DNA of 64,000 nucleotides, taken from IMG/VR virus record IMGVR_UViG_3300032770_000014, positions 1 to 64,000 of that record. One strand, 5' to 3'. The position numbers and the translations under genes were made by a program. Source of the stretch: a virus. Below, one piece after another: positions 51,024 through 58,701 of the stretch. Positions within the stretch are counted from its first letter, which is position 1, and each line of letters begins with the position of its first letter. The notes beneath the pieces are model-generated. The model saw nothing but the letters and a program-made list of their open reading frames with translations, did no database searches and was not told the origin of the DNA.

Positions 51024-51599
51024 CTATCGCAGACGTCCTTCAAACTTCGGCTCGTCCCACGCTTCGACGTAATAAGCCTCGACATCCTCAGAATACTTAT
51101 ACGCCCCCGATTCCCTTTGAGTCTGAGTACAGACAACCAAGAAGGGATCTGGTGACTCATTCAACCACTCAACAAAAATCGCCACGTCTGGTACAGCCTT
51201 CTTGATCTGAATGGCCTTGTCCAACACAAACTCAGGGATGGGTTCTTTGTACTCGTCGATCTTGGTACGCATCCAAGTCGGGATCGAGTACCAGGAAGAA
51301 TCGGAAGTCATCCATGCCGCAAAGGTTCGTGCAGCCACTTCCTTCAGATGTTCCTTCTTGTATTTCTCCACGTCGGCCTTGTCAAGCACGTCCATTTCCA
51401 GCCGGGCCAGGGCGCTCGCCAAGGGCATCTCGGCAACTTCCTCGCCGTTCTTGATCAGAGCCTTCTTTGCTGAATAGCCGAGGACTTCTTCAGCCTCTGT
51501 CAGTAATCCTGCCACCAGTGAATCGGAACTCAACACGGCCAAGGAACTGCGCTTGATTTCCGCGTGGGTCATTGTCGTTGTCATTGTTGTCGTTGCCAT
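51024..51599 (-). CDS. Hypothetical protein
   Basis: 191 residues, mainly helical in the first two thirds, with a beta-rich C-terminal third (VAIFVEWLNESPDPFLVVC). Begins with a Thr/Met-rich stretch, so the precise start is uncertain. It stands between the RecA-like ATPase and a ribbon-helix-helix protein and is probably part of the same replication or recombination unit. No family recognised. Confidence 0.55.
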   Translation of the reverse strand: MATTTMTTTMTHAEIKRSSLAVLSSDSLVAGLLTEAEEVLGYSAKKALIKNGEEVAEMPLASALARLEMDVLDKADVEKYKKEHLKEVAARTFAAWMTSDSSWYSIPTWMRTKIDEYKEPIPEFVLDKAIQIKKAVPDVAIFVEWLNESPDPFLVVCTQTQRESGAYKYSEDVEAYYVEAWDEPKFEGRLR

Positions 51600-51639
51600 T
51601 CTGATTCCCCCTTCTTCGCAACCCCTCCGTTGCCGTCTG

Positions 51640-52722
51640 TTACTTCGTTGCTGTTGAGGTCAGTACAGGTACGGACTCAGGCCTAACCGCTTGCTGCCCT
51701 GCCTGTCCAACCTGCCCGGCCTGACCCCCTACCGCCTGCTTCCCCCTGAACCTCTCATCGACCTTCTTCCGCCATTCGTCCATAGCGTTCCCTTGTTCTG
51801 ACTGTAACTTGTCAACTGTGTGCAGGAACTCGTCGAACCCCCCCTCCAGCGTTGGTACAAAGTACCCACCGGGATACTTTTTTAACAAATCCGGCAGCTT
51901 CGCCGACACAACCCGAGGATTTGCGGGATAAAGTATGTTCGTGACTGGATCAGGGTGCTTCATAAAATACATTCTGACAACATTTTCGATCTCGTCCACT
52001 ACCATCTTCTTCTTCGGATCGGCGGGATCAGGAACCTCTACAGGCTTGCGAACCATGTAATCCTGCGCGTGAATGCAGTGACCGACCCAAGTAGGAACCT
52101 TTGCCGTAGCTTTCTTGCCTGCCACATCAGGGCCATAGATCGGTGTTCGGTCCTCTTCCTCTGACTTCGAGGAATGCGCCGTCCACAACACGTACTCTAC
52201 CGGCCACGAAGCAAACTTCATCACTAGAGAATAAAGATGATTTTGTGTAAATCCGTAGTGCCCACGTGAATTACCGGCAAACTTGACCATTGTTTCTCTG
52301 CCGTTAACCCAGACATTGAGTCCGAATTGATTGGTCGCGTCCTCGCCCGTCTTGACTCCGTTATCAGCCAGGTAGCGCAACACAGTCTGCGAAACCGAGG
52401 ACAATCCTTCGATTGCCAAGCCCCCGTATTCATCCCAGTTTGTAGGAATGAGATTAGTATGGGAGCTTGAGTCCTCTGGATGCTCAGGCCAGTAACCCTC
52501 CGCGATCTTGTAAAGGAATGGGAGAGGAACCTGAACATTACAGCGATGTGGCACAAGCAAGCCTCCACGAATCTCTCCCTCGATGGGGTCAAGTCCACCG
52601 CCATCCGTAGTCAACAGTAGCGTCCTCTTATGGGTTTTCTCGTAGATATACTTTGAGAAATGTCCCACTGCCGTTGATTTGTAAGTGTTTGTGTCACCGT
52701 AGATGAGTCCTGTCCTTGCCAT
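51640..52722 (-). CDS. RecA/Sak4-like ATPase with unusual P-loop
   Basis: 360 residues from the ATG at 52722. The P-loop near the N-terminus is [11 protein letters not shown] (8-18): the glycine normally before the Lys is Tyr. A Walker B-like strand follows ([10 protein letters not shown]), with Glu where Asp is usual, then a helical C-terminal region and a Gln/Gly/Val-rich tail. Position at residue 9 of the P-loop and overall size fit phage RecA-core ATPases of the Sak4 kind, which drive single-strand annealing or recombination. The family is inferred. Confidence 0.65.
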   Translation of the reverse strand: MARTGLIYGDTNTYKSTAVGHFSKYIYEKTHKRTLLLTTDGGGLDPIEGEIRGGLLVPHRCNVQVPLPFLYKIAEGYWPEHPEDSSSHTNLIPTNWDEYGGLAIEGLSSVSQTVLRYLADNGVKTGEDATNQFGLNVWVNGRETMVKFAGNSRGHYGFTQNHLYSLVMKFASWPVEYVLWTAHSSKSEEEDRTPIYGPDVAGKKATAKVPTWVGHCIHAQDYMVRKPVEVPDPADPKKKMVVDEIENVVRMYFMKHPDPVTNILYPANPRVVSAKLPDLLKKYPGGYFVPTLEGGFDEFLHTVDKLQSEQGNAMDEWRKKVDERFRGKQAVGGQAGQVGQAGQQAVRPESVPVLTSTATK

Positions 52723-52761
52723 TGCCAATCCCCCCTTCACATAGTTGCTTTGTATTTACTT

Positions 52762-52880
52762 GCTCCAGCTCCGGCTCCAGCTCCGGCTCCCGCTCCGGCT
52801 CCAGCTCCGGCTCCCGCTCCCGCTCCCGCTCCCGCTCCGGCTCCGGCTCCGGCTCCGGCTCCAGCTCCAGCTCCGGCTCC
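52762..52880. repeat. Hexanucleotide tandem repeat, about 20 units
   Basis: About 20 copies of GCTCCN (N is G, A or C) lie just upstream of the RecA-like gene's start on the minus strand. Both strands are open through it: plus reads Ala-Pro repeats and minus reads Glu-Pro/Glu-Leu/Glu-Arg repeats. Neither frame has a good start or ribosome-binding site, so I treat it as a repeat and not a gene. It may expand and contract and so alter the spacing before the ATPase gene. Confidence 0.85.
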
Positions 52881-52924
52881 TTACCCACCCAATGAACAAG
52901 ACGGCTTGATTCATGCCCAGCCTC

Positions 52925-53266
52925 CTACTTCTGTTTTCTAGGCAGGTTGGCGATTTGCACCGCGTCAATTACAGAACCGCGACCGACGATAACCCTTCCC
53001 TCAGGAAAAGGCTCAACTTCATTGAATTCACATGAGGTAAGCGAACCAGAAAATCGTCCAGTGTCTGCGACCCACGCCGCTGACTCCAGAACCAATTCCC
53101 GTGGTCCAACTGCAACCAGTTTTCCGGTGTCAATCATGGTCACTGTACGAATGAGGTAGTTCTTACCAATCTCCCAAGGCCCAAGCGTATCGGTCGGGAT
53201 TGTCTGCGTTGAAAACATTGAGGCCAATTGCCGCGCTTCGCCGATTGTTAGTTCATCGAGTTTCAT
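52925..53266 (-). CDS. Hypothetical protein
   Basis: 113 residues with GGGGAG upstream. It begins [18 protein letters not shown], then a compact beta-rich body ([36 protein letters not shown]) and ends in a basic tail. I have seen this beta-rich pattern in small phage proteins of early regions; function unknown. No zinc or enzyme motif. Confidence 0.65.
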   Translation of the reverse strand: MKLDELTIGEARQLASMFSTQTIPTDTLGPWEIGKNYLIRTVTMIDTGKLVAVGPRELVLESAAWVADTGRFSGSLTSCEFNEVEPFPEGRVIVGRGSVIDAVQIANLPRKQK

Positions 53267-53324
53267 CTGACTCCCCTTAATCCCTCAGTTAATGTTGCTG
53301 CTCATCTTTCTCTTCCTGCGTAGC

Positions 53325-53579
53325 CTATCCGTGCCTGCGCACCCACCCGTCCAGCACATCCCTGACCAAGGCCGCCGTGCTCCAGCCCCGCGCCTTGGCC
53401 GCCTTCTCCAGCCGCTCGACCGTGCTCCTCTTCAGCTTGTAAGTCTGATAGTTGACCAAAGGCTCCTCGTCGGTTGACCGTAGCCTCGCGGGAGGAGTCC
53501 TAGCAGTGGGAGGGCGGCGTAGACCATCCGGCCTGCCATTCTTGCTACCTGAAATATCGTTGTGGCTTCTCGTCCTCAT
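53325..53579 (-). CDS. Ribbon-helix-helix DNA-binding protein
   Basis: 84 residues. The basic N-terminal 40 residues are followed by a ribbon-helix-helix core: strand YQTYKLKRSTV, helix VERLEKAAKARG, helix STAALVRDVLDGWV. Third such regulator in this operon. It is preceded by a strong TTGACA-TAGTAT promoter and may repress it. Confidence 0.7.
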   Translation of the reverse strand: MRTRSHNDISGSKNGRPDGLRRPPTARTPPARLRSTDEEPLVNYQTYKLKRSTVERLEKAAKARGWSTAALVRDVLDGWVRRHG

Positions 53580-53612
53580 GTGCTGCTCTCCACTCTTTAC
53601 TGAGATTTGTTG

Positions 53613-53641
53613 ATACTAGACCCAGGCCGGGGCGATGTCAA
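53613..53641 (-). promoter_or_regulatory. Strong minus-strand promoter
   Basis: TTGACA (53636-53641), 17 bp, TAGTAT (53613-53618) on the minus strand, 33 bp before the ATG at 53579. The -35 box overlaps the stop of the upstream gene. The GGTCTAGTAT stretch is shared with the promoter at 43820. Confidence 0.85.
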
Positions 53642-53874
53642 GAGGAAAACGGGGGAGGAGGGAGATTATTTTTCTCTGCTGTCTGCTCTCTGGCCTGTTC
53701 CTCCGCCCGCTCCTCTTCCCACTCCCTGACCGCCGCTTCGCACTCCTGTCGGGCCTCGTCCTCGGTCCGCCCCCAGCCATAGAACCGGGTCTCCTCCTCG
53801 CGGTCGGCGAGAAAGGCCAGCCAGTCGTGCGAACGGTCAGGGATGGGCGGGAAGACGGGGCAAAGAGTAATCAC
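53638..53874 (-). CDS. Small hypothetical protein
   Basis: 78 residues from a GTG that overlaps the stop of the upstream gene (GTGA). The core (DWLAFLADREEETRFYGWG and TEDEARQECEAAVREW) is an alpha-beta pattern with a helical C-terminus and acidic tail. It follows a zinc-finger gene. No family recognised. Confidence 0.6.
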   Translation of the reverse strand: MITLCPVFPPIPDRSHDWLAFLADREEETRFYGWGRTEDEARQECEAAVREWEEERAEEQAREQTAEKNNLPPPPFSS

Positions 53875-54113
53875 TTGACTGACTCCTCGGCCGGCTCCCC
53901 CGCCTGTCCCAGCTCCCCCAGATTCTGCGTCAGCCACTTATGCAGACACCCCTCCCCGCACAGGATATCCCCGCCCTCGTGCGCCTCACTGAGCGAGTAA
54001 CTCAGAATGACAAGGGACTGGCGCCCGCCTCCGTGCCGCCCGAGGAACCAGTGATTGCAGGCCTGCCTGACCGCTCCGCAGAGGTCGCACTTGGCTATGG
54101 TTTCAATGGCCAT
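53871..54113 (-). CDS. Zinc-finger protein
   Basis: 80 residues. Cys and His residues (CDLCG near 9-13, then CNHWFLGRHGG and CGEGCLHKW) fit a zinc-binding fold. The start overlaps the last codons of the HNH endonuclease; before insertion of that gene it would have overlapped the true end of the nuclease gene in the same way. Function unknown. Confidence 0.65.
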   Translation of the reverse strand: MAIETIAKCDLCGAVRQACNHWFLGRHGGGRQSLVILSYSLSEAHEGGDILCGEGCLHKWLTQNLGELGQAGEPAEESVK

Positions 54114-54147
54114 CGATCTCGACCAGCCCTTCCTTCGGGTGGTTAGG
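54103..54147 (-). pseudogene. Displaced original 3' end of the Cas4/RecB-like nuclease gene
   Basis: These codons read PNHPKEGLVEIDGH and stop. The intact nuclease gene ends PNHPKENVLVQIQEK (54841-54888). The old copy still overlaps the start of the next gene by 11 bases, as an ancestral operon junction would. Confidence 0.85.
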
Positions 54148-54828
54148 CCTTTCTGACTCAGGCCACAAAATTTCGTTAATGATCCTACTCACATGCGCTG
54201 GATGGCAACCAAACATCTTGCCTAACTCCTTTTGGTTGGCCTGCTTTTCACGGTAGAGAGTTCTCATCCGACCTACATCCTCCCAAGTCAAGTGGCGCTC
54301 GTAAGGATTCGTCCGTCCATTGCGGTGCGCAGCTCGCCATATCTCACAAACGCTCCTCACCTTCTTCCGCTTGCGCCGCATTTCTGCCACGTCGTCAGGA
54401 GTTGCGGTAAGAAGCCACGCAATCTCAGTTTGGGAGCGCCCTTCATCAAAAAACCATACAGCAATCTGATCCATTTGCTCAGGAGTAAAATGATGTTTTC
54501 GGTTACCAATTTTGAACGCATGGTGTTGGTTGCCTTGAACTGTGACGTATTCCAGATTCTCTGGGTTATTGTGTGTATGTACAGCATCAAGGTGGTTGAC
54601 TTGGTAGCCTATTGGACGCGGACCAATAAACGCCGCTGCAACCAAAAAGTGAACATAAGCTCGTGCTTGGTCGCGCTGCTTACCGCCTGGTAGATGAACT
54701 ACTGGATAACCGTTTCCTGTAGCAGGACTAGCCTTCAACACTCTCAGTGATCGGACTCGTCCAAGTGAACTCACCTGTAACCTTCCTTCAAATCCAGGAA
54801 CATCCCTCCAAACCTCTTGATTGTCCAT
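54103..54828 (-). CDS. NUMOD4-HNH homing endonuclease fused to a displaced nuclease tail
   Basis: 241 residues. NUMOD4-type start (VWRDVPGFEGRLQVSSLGRVRS, 6-28, given here as VWRDVPGFEGR then LQVSSLGRVRS), HNH core with the RAYVHFLVAAAFIG helix (56-68), VNHLDAVHTHNNPENLEY (77-94) and later helix-turn-helix-like segments (TPEQMDQIAVWFFDEG, TEIAWLLTATPDDVAEM, GKMFGCHPAHVSRII). The last 14 residues (PNHPKEGLVEIDGH) repeat the end of the upstream nuclease and are not part of an endonuclease. No ribosome-binding site is evident 12 bp after the previous stop. Confidence 0.92.
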   Translation of the reverse strand: MDNQEVWRDVPGFEGRLQVSSLGRVRSLRVLKASPATGNGYPVVHLPGGKQRDQARAYVHFLVAAAFIGPRPIGYQVNHLDAVHTHNNPENLEYVTVQGNQHHAFKIGNRKHHFTPEQMDQIAVWFFDEGRSQTEIAWLLTATPDDVAEMRRKRKKVRSVCEIWRAAHRNGRTNPYERHLTWEDVGRMRTLYREKQANQKELGKMFGCHPAHVSRIINEILWPESERPNHPKEGLVEIDGH

Positions 54829-54840
54829 AAAGCAACTGTA

Positions 54841-56823
54841 CTACTTTTCCTGAATCTGGACAAGTACATTTTCTTTTGGGTGGTTTGGAACTCTCGTCCT
54901 GAAGTGTTCTAATACAGCAGGATCATGCTCTGGGTCGGGGGGACCAAAACAAAATCCTGGCTGAGTTGGCATACTTCTGAAATTACAAACTCCAGGATAT
55001 GAACAGGCGGTCCGCGTCTGTGGAAAATATTTGTTTAACGCACTCCTTTTGGAGGAATAGCCGCCTTCACGTTCGGCCTGTCTGACCTTCTCTACATCTT
55101 GCGCGACTTGCGTTTCGGCGCTTGCGAGTTGCTCCAGCAGGTCTAGGGTCTCGTCCCGGTTGCGATATTGCACGAGCACCGGCACCAGTTGCTCGGCCAG
55201 CGCGTCCAGCTCCTCGCCATCCTCTCCGAGCGCGCCTTCTTGAACCTTACCCTGATCCAAGAGGTCGATCCACTCGGCCACCTTCATCGTCCTCCACACG
55301 GGACTCTTCTGCCACGACCGGTAATCCAACCTTCTCCCCCTCCCCGACTCGTCCTTCCACTCGTAGGTCCAGGCCCAGCGCCGGTCGTCCGAGGTGATCC
55401 CTTCCTGCTTGTAGGCGCGGACCAGCACCGACTCCTGATTCCAGCGCGGCTCTCCGGGCTGCGCCTTCTTGTTTTCCTTCCGGCTGCCCTTGAGGAGGTA
55501 TTCGTAGCGGACGCCGAGGACGGTGGGGGGGTCAGGAAGGGAGGAGAGCCAATCAGCAGTACGGTCTGAGACCAGCTCGCCGATTCTTGTTTGTAAGATA
55601 TTTACTTTCGCTGACAATTCCTCCATGCGGGAATGATCAAAGTCCGAAGCGCCAGCAGAGTCAATACAAGTACACTCTTCCCGATACTTTCCGCACACGC
55701 GACACTCGTGGTCTTCTCCCAACTCATCATAATGAGCGTCTTCTTGCATCTCAGATGCGTGCTGCTCGGCTACTTCCTTCAATTCCCGCTGTAGATCCCA
55801 CGCCCCTTCCAGCCTCTTCTCCACGTCCACCGCCTCGCTCAGACCCTGCATATCGACCTGCGCGTCCAGTTCCTTCCTGCGGTCCCACGAACCGGTGGTC
55901 TTGAACGACTGTAGATAGAGATAGCCGGTCGATCGTTCGTGCAGCAGAGCGTCGTGGCGGGAGAGGAAATGCAACTCGAACTCTACACCACTCCCCCCAC
56001 ATTTGGGACAAGTCAGCTTAACGGAGTGGTCAAACGTAGAGTCAAACTGCAGCTTACCGCCAGCACAGAATTTGCAAGGCTCCTCTGCCAATTTCCAACA
56101 GCCCTCTCTTTCCACTTCCAAAATGGTGAACGCCTCGTGGATTCCACGCCATCGCCTTCTCGCCCAGCACCTCACCATCGCCTCGACCAGCGCGGCCATC
56201 TCTTCCTTCAACCACTGGTCCTGATCGAACGGCTGATACTGTGCCACTCCCCCCGCGGTCGATTCCATGTTGCACGCAACCGCGACAGGTGGTACCGCTC
56301 CTGGCGCCAGATCCCCAAACTCCACCACGATCGGCGACTCGGCCGCCGGGCCACCCCTTGCAATCGGATTCGCCATCAGATCCGCGAAGTCATTGACCAC
56401 CTCGGGCTGACCCCCGGCGACCGCTGCCGCTGCCTGCCTCTGCCTAGCCTCTTCAGGGTCTAACTCGACTCCCTCGGACCACTCGGCGGTGAAGTCGGCA
56501 AGGGCCGCAGCGACAGCGCGATCCTCGATCTGGCGCGCAGCAGTTTGGCCGTCACCATAGCGGTAATCGAACAGTGCAATCAACTGGTCGGCTAGGGACA
56601 GCTCTGGATACTTTTTGGAAATGTTGTCGAGACCCTGTTGGCCATCGCGCAACAGGATTTCCATGCCGCTGTGCACCGCCGACCCCACGACCAAGTGACT
56701 CGACTTCCTCGCCGGCACGAGTCCGACCCCAGCAGCGCCCTCGTGATACTCTAGCCATCTAAGACGGCGGCATCTCTGGGCAGCCTGTACTCTCGACCGA
56801 TCCGTGAATATCGTCTGTGTCAT
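54841..56823 (-). CDS. Cas4/RecB-like PD-(D/E)XK nuclease with Cys clusters
   Basis: 660 residues from the ATG at 56823 (AGGAG upstream). The N-terminal part has the Cas4/RecB start (RVQAAQRCRRLRWLEYHEG, then HLVVGSAVHSGMEILL). Mid-protein comes a zinc-like cluster (CKFCAGG and CPKCGG) and then the active-site region SRHDALLHERSTGYLY followed by LQSFKTTGSW. A second Cys group (CRVCGKYREECTC) and C-terminal Cys residues (ACSYPGVCNF and GFCFG) resemble the Fe-S site of Cas4-type exonucleases. The last about 270 bp before the stop are AT-richer than the body. Confidence 0.75.
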   Translation of the reverse strand: MTQTIFTDRSRVQAAQRCRRLRWLEYHEGAAGVGLVPARKSSHLVVGSAVHSGMEILLRDGQQGLDNISKKYPELSLADQLIALFDYRYGDGQTAARQIEDRAVAAALADFTAEWSEGVELDPEEARQRQAAAAVAGGQPEVVNDFADLMANPIARGGPAAESPIVVEFGDLAPGAVPPVAVACNMESTAGGVAQYQPFDQDQWLKEEMAALVEAMVRCWARRRWRGIHEAFTILEVEREGCWKLAEEPCKFCAGGKLQFDSTFDHSVKLTCPKCGGSGVEFELHFLSRHDALLHERSTGYLYLQSFKTTGSWDRRKELDAQVDMQGLSEAVDVEKRLEGAWDLQRELKEVAEQHASEMQEDAHYDELGEDHECRVCGKYREECTCIDSAGASDFDHSRMEELSAKVNILQTRIGELVSDRTADWLSSLPDPPTVLGVRYEYLLKGSRKENKKAQPGEPRWNQESVLVRAYKQEGITSDDRRWAWTYEWKDESGRGRRLDYRSWQKSPVWRTMKVAEWIDLLDQGKVQEGALGEDGEELDALAEQLVPVLVQYRNRDETLDLLEQLASAETQVAQDVEKVRQAEREGGYSSKRSALNKYFPQTRTACSYPGVCNFRSMPTQPGFCFGPPDPEHDPAVLEHFRTRVPNHPKENVLVQIQEK

Positions 56824-57041
56824 CTCTCCTGTTCCCCCTTCTCCTCTTCTTGCTCCCCCTCCGCTTCCCTCCACTCGGCCTCCCGCGCCGCCTTCTCTTC
56901 TCTCTCCTGGGCCAGCTTCCCTTGGATCATCCCCACCGTCCGGCAGACCTGCTCCCAGTTCGTCGCCGGCCGGATGCCTGGCTGGTCGAGGGGTTGGGGC
57001 GGAGGGAGAGAGGAATCAGAACCATTTTCACAACCATTCAT
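56820..57041 (-). CDS. Small acidic coiled-coil protein, first gene of the early operon
   Basis: 73 residues (MNGCENGSDSSLPPPQPLDQ, then WEQVCRTVGMIQGKLA and a Glu/Lys/Arg-rich helix). Stop overlaps the nuclease start (ATGA). The ATG lies 15 bp after the proposed -10 box with no ribosome-binding site. Function unknown. Confidence 0.55.
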   Translation of the reverse strand: MNGCENGSDSSLPPPQPLDQPGIRPATNWEQVCRTVGMIQGKLAQEREEKAAREAEWREAEGEQEEEKGEQER

Positions 57042-57056
57042 ATATCACCAAACTGA

Positions 57057-57086
57057 ACCCTACCACCCCTCTTCACTACTTGTCAA
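57057..57086 (-). promoter_or_regulatory. Promoter of the early minus-strand operon
   Basis: On the minus strand TTGACA (57081-57086), 18 bp, TAGGGT (57057-57062), close to the ATG at 57041. It heads the long operon that runs down to 39.9 kb. Confidence 0.65.
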
Positions 57087-57105
57087 TACCAAAATTACCA
57101 TAATC

Positions 57106-57133
57106 TTCAGTTTGTCTGCAGACCTTCTATAGT
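57106..57133 (+). promoter_or_regulatory. Divergent plus-strand promoter for the RepA-like gene
   Basis: TTCAGT, 16 bp, TATAGT in the AT-rich part of the divergent gap. It would give a leader of about 295 bases before the start at 57435, holding the inverted repeats at 57279-57357. Confidence 0.5.
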
Positions 57134-57278
57134 TGGCAACCTTCCCAACCCCCTCCGCCCCCTTCCACCCCCCCCCCTCCTCCAAGAATCCCCTTGCGTT
57201 CCCGCCGCTCCCGGTCTACAATTCCTTTCGTCCGGGTCGATCTGGCCAGGAAAAGCCCAGACAGCCTGCCCTAACAGG

Positions 57279-57357
57279 TCGCGTGAATGGGATCGGGCCG
57301 GTCCCCCAAGGCCGGCCCAGTCACCTTCCAAGACCTCGGTCAGGCAAATTCACGCGA
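57279..57357. repeat. Nested inverted repeats in the leader of the RepA-like gene
   Basis: TCGCGTGAAT (57279-57288) pairs perfectly with ATTCACGCGA (57348-57357). Inside, GGGCCGG (57295-57301) pairs with CCGGCCC (57312-57318). The rest of the gap (57134-57434) is C-rich and shows nothing else. The structure could be an RNA control element of the leader or a protein-binding site near the origin. Confidence 0.6.
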
Positions 57358-57434
57358 TTATCCACGCCGTCAGATTCCCCCACCGACGCCACGGGATATT
57401 TGTGCTCATGCAACTCCAGAAAAGGAGCACGCTG

Positions 57435-58655
57435 ATGTACGACGACGAGTATGACGACCATCATGACAATGACTATTCTGGTGACTATTCTGATGACTAT
57501 TCTGGTGATCCTACAGACTTTAGAAATTTTGATACCGCGTCAATCTATAATCCCGAGGAGCCGGACACCTCCCCGGCTCCGGCAGCGGCCTTACCCCCTC
57601 CTCTCCCCCTCTCCACCCGCGCCCCTGCCCCCGTCCCGGCCCCAGCTCTAGCCCCTCCTCCCTCCCTCCTCTATTCCCTTGACGCGACCGTGCCCGGCCT
57701 GTTCGCGCGCCGATCGATCAATATCATCGTGGGAGACGCCAAGACCGGCCGACTGCGCTTCGCCCTGACTCACCTCAATACCTATGCCGATCCTGAGAAT
57801 CCACTCTTCCTTGACCACCCCGTATCCAGACCCGTCCAGCTTGGCTGCCTTCTCTGCCTCCGCGATGATAGCCGCACCTTCAACGACATCCGCGGCATGG
57901 CGCTTTCCAACCTTGAGCGGCCAGGAGTCTTCCCTACGGAGCGCTGGTACCCCTCCAAAGTCGATGAGAGCGAGCCGCTGCACTTCCTGAAACAGCCATA
58001 CGATCTGCTCTCCAACTCACATAAAGGACGCATTCGCAACGGCCCTCCGCACTTCATCCTTATCGAGAACCTGCAGCTCCTCCTCCACGGCGACACGACC
58101 AAAGAGAAGGATGTGGTCGTGTTTCTGGATCTTCTGCGCGAGTTCTGCAACGACAAGGACGTGACCATACTGGGGACTGTTGGCACTCCCAAGATGCAGA
58201 AAGGCACATCCTATTCTTCCCACTGCCAGCGCATCCGCGGCGCTTCAGTGTGGGCCGAAGGCGCCGACACGGTAATCAGTATCGAAGAGGCGCGCGCCAG
58301 TTCCAAGACTGGCCTGACGCCTATGGATGCCGAACTCTATCGCCGGGTGACCTTAATCCCACCAGGCCAGCCCCGCTCTTACCTATGGACCCGGTTCACC
58401 CTCGACGGCCAGCTCCCTCTTGTCAGCGCACCCCAGGCCGAGATGATCACGGGACAGGGACTCATGGACCAGATGCTCGACCTGGTTGAACCCAACGCCG
58501 TGCTCAGTCGGTCAGATTTCATGTCGTGGGGAGCCAAAGCAGGGTCCAGCGGTCGAACGGTAGACAGGTGGATCGCGGCGTGCGTCAGGTTCAATCTGCT
58601 ACAGAAAAACGGCAGCGGACCAGCCACAACGTACACCAAATCGGTGCCAAATTAG
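57435..58655 (+). CDS. RepA-like AAA ATPase with degenerate P-loop
   Basis: 406 residues from the ATG at 57435 (AAAGGAG 9 bp upstream). Residues 1-40 are acidic with GDYSDDYSGD-type repeats; then comes a Pro-rich linker. The ATPase core starts INIIVGDAKTGRLRFALTHL (about 94-113): the family's GxxKxGKS/T is here GDAKTGRL, so the catalytic Lys and Ser/Thr are changed. Walker B-like strand HFILIENLQLLLHG, then a RepA-type region (CQRIRGASVWAEGADTVISI) and a winged-helix-like C-terminus. It lies next to iterons, so it may be the origin-binding initiator or helicase. Confidence 0.65.
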   Translation: MYDDEYDDHHDNDYSGDYSDDYSGDPTDFRNFDTASIYNPEEPDTSPAPAAALPPPLPLSTRAPAPVPAPALAPPPSLLYSLDATVPGLFARRSINIIVGDAKTGRLRFALTHLNTYADPENPLFLDHPVSRPVQLGCLLCLRDDSRTFNDIRGMALSNLERPGVFPTERWYPSKVDESEPLHFLKQPYDLLSNSHKGRIRNGPPHFILIENLQLLLHGDTTKEKDVVVFLDLLREFCNDKDVTILGTVGTPKMQKGTSYSSHCQRIRGASVWAEGADTVISIEEARASSKTGLTPMDAELYRRVTLIPPGQPRSYLWTRFTLDGQLPLVSAPQAEMITGQGLMDQMLDLVEPNAVLSRSDFMSWGAKAGSSGRTVDRWIAACVRFNLLQKNGSGPATTYTKSVPN

Positions 58656-58701
58656 CGCACCACAATATACGACGCCATCCCACATAATGAAACGTGCTCT
58701 A

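Noticed and set aside
52694-52941. Genes coding Ala-Pro repeats (+) or Glu-Pro/Arg repeats (-).
   Set aside because: Both are by-products of the hexanucleotide repeat; neither has a ribosome-binding site or non-repeat domain.
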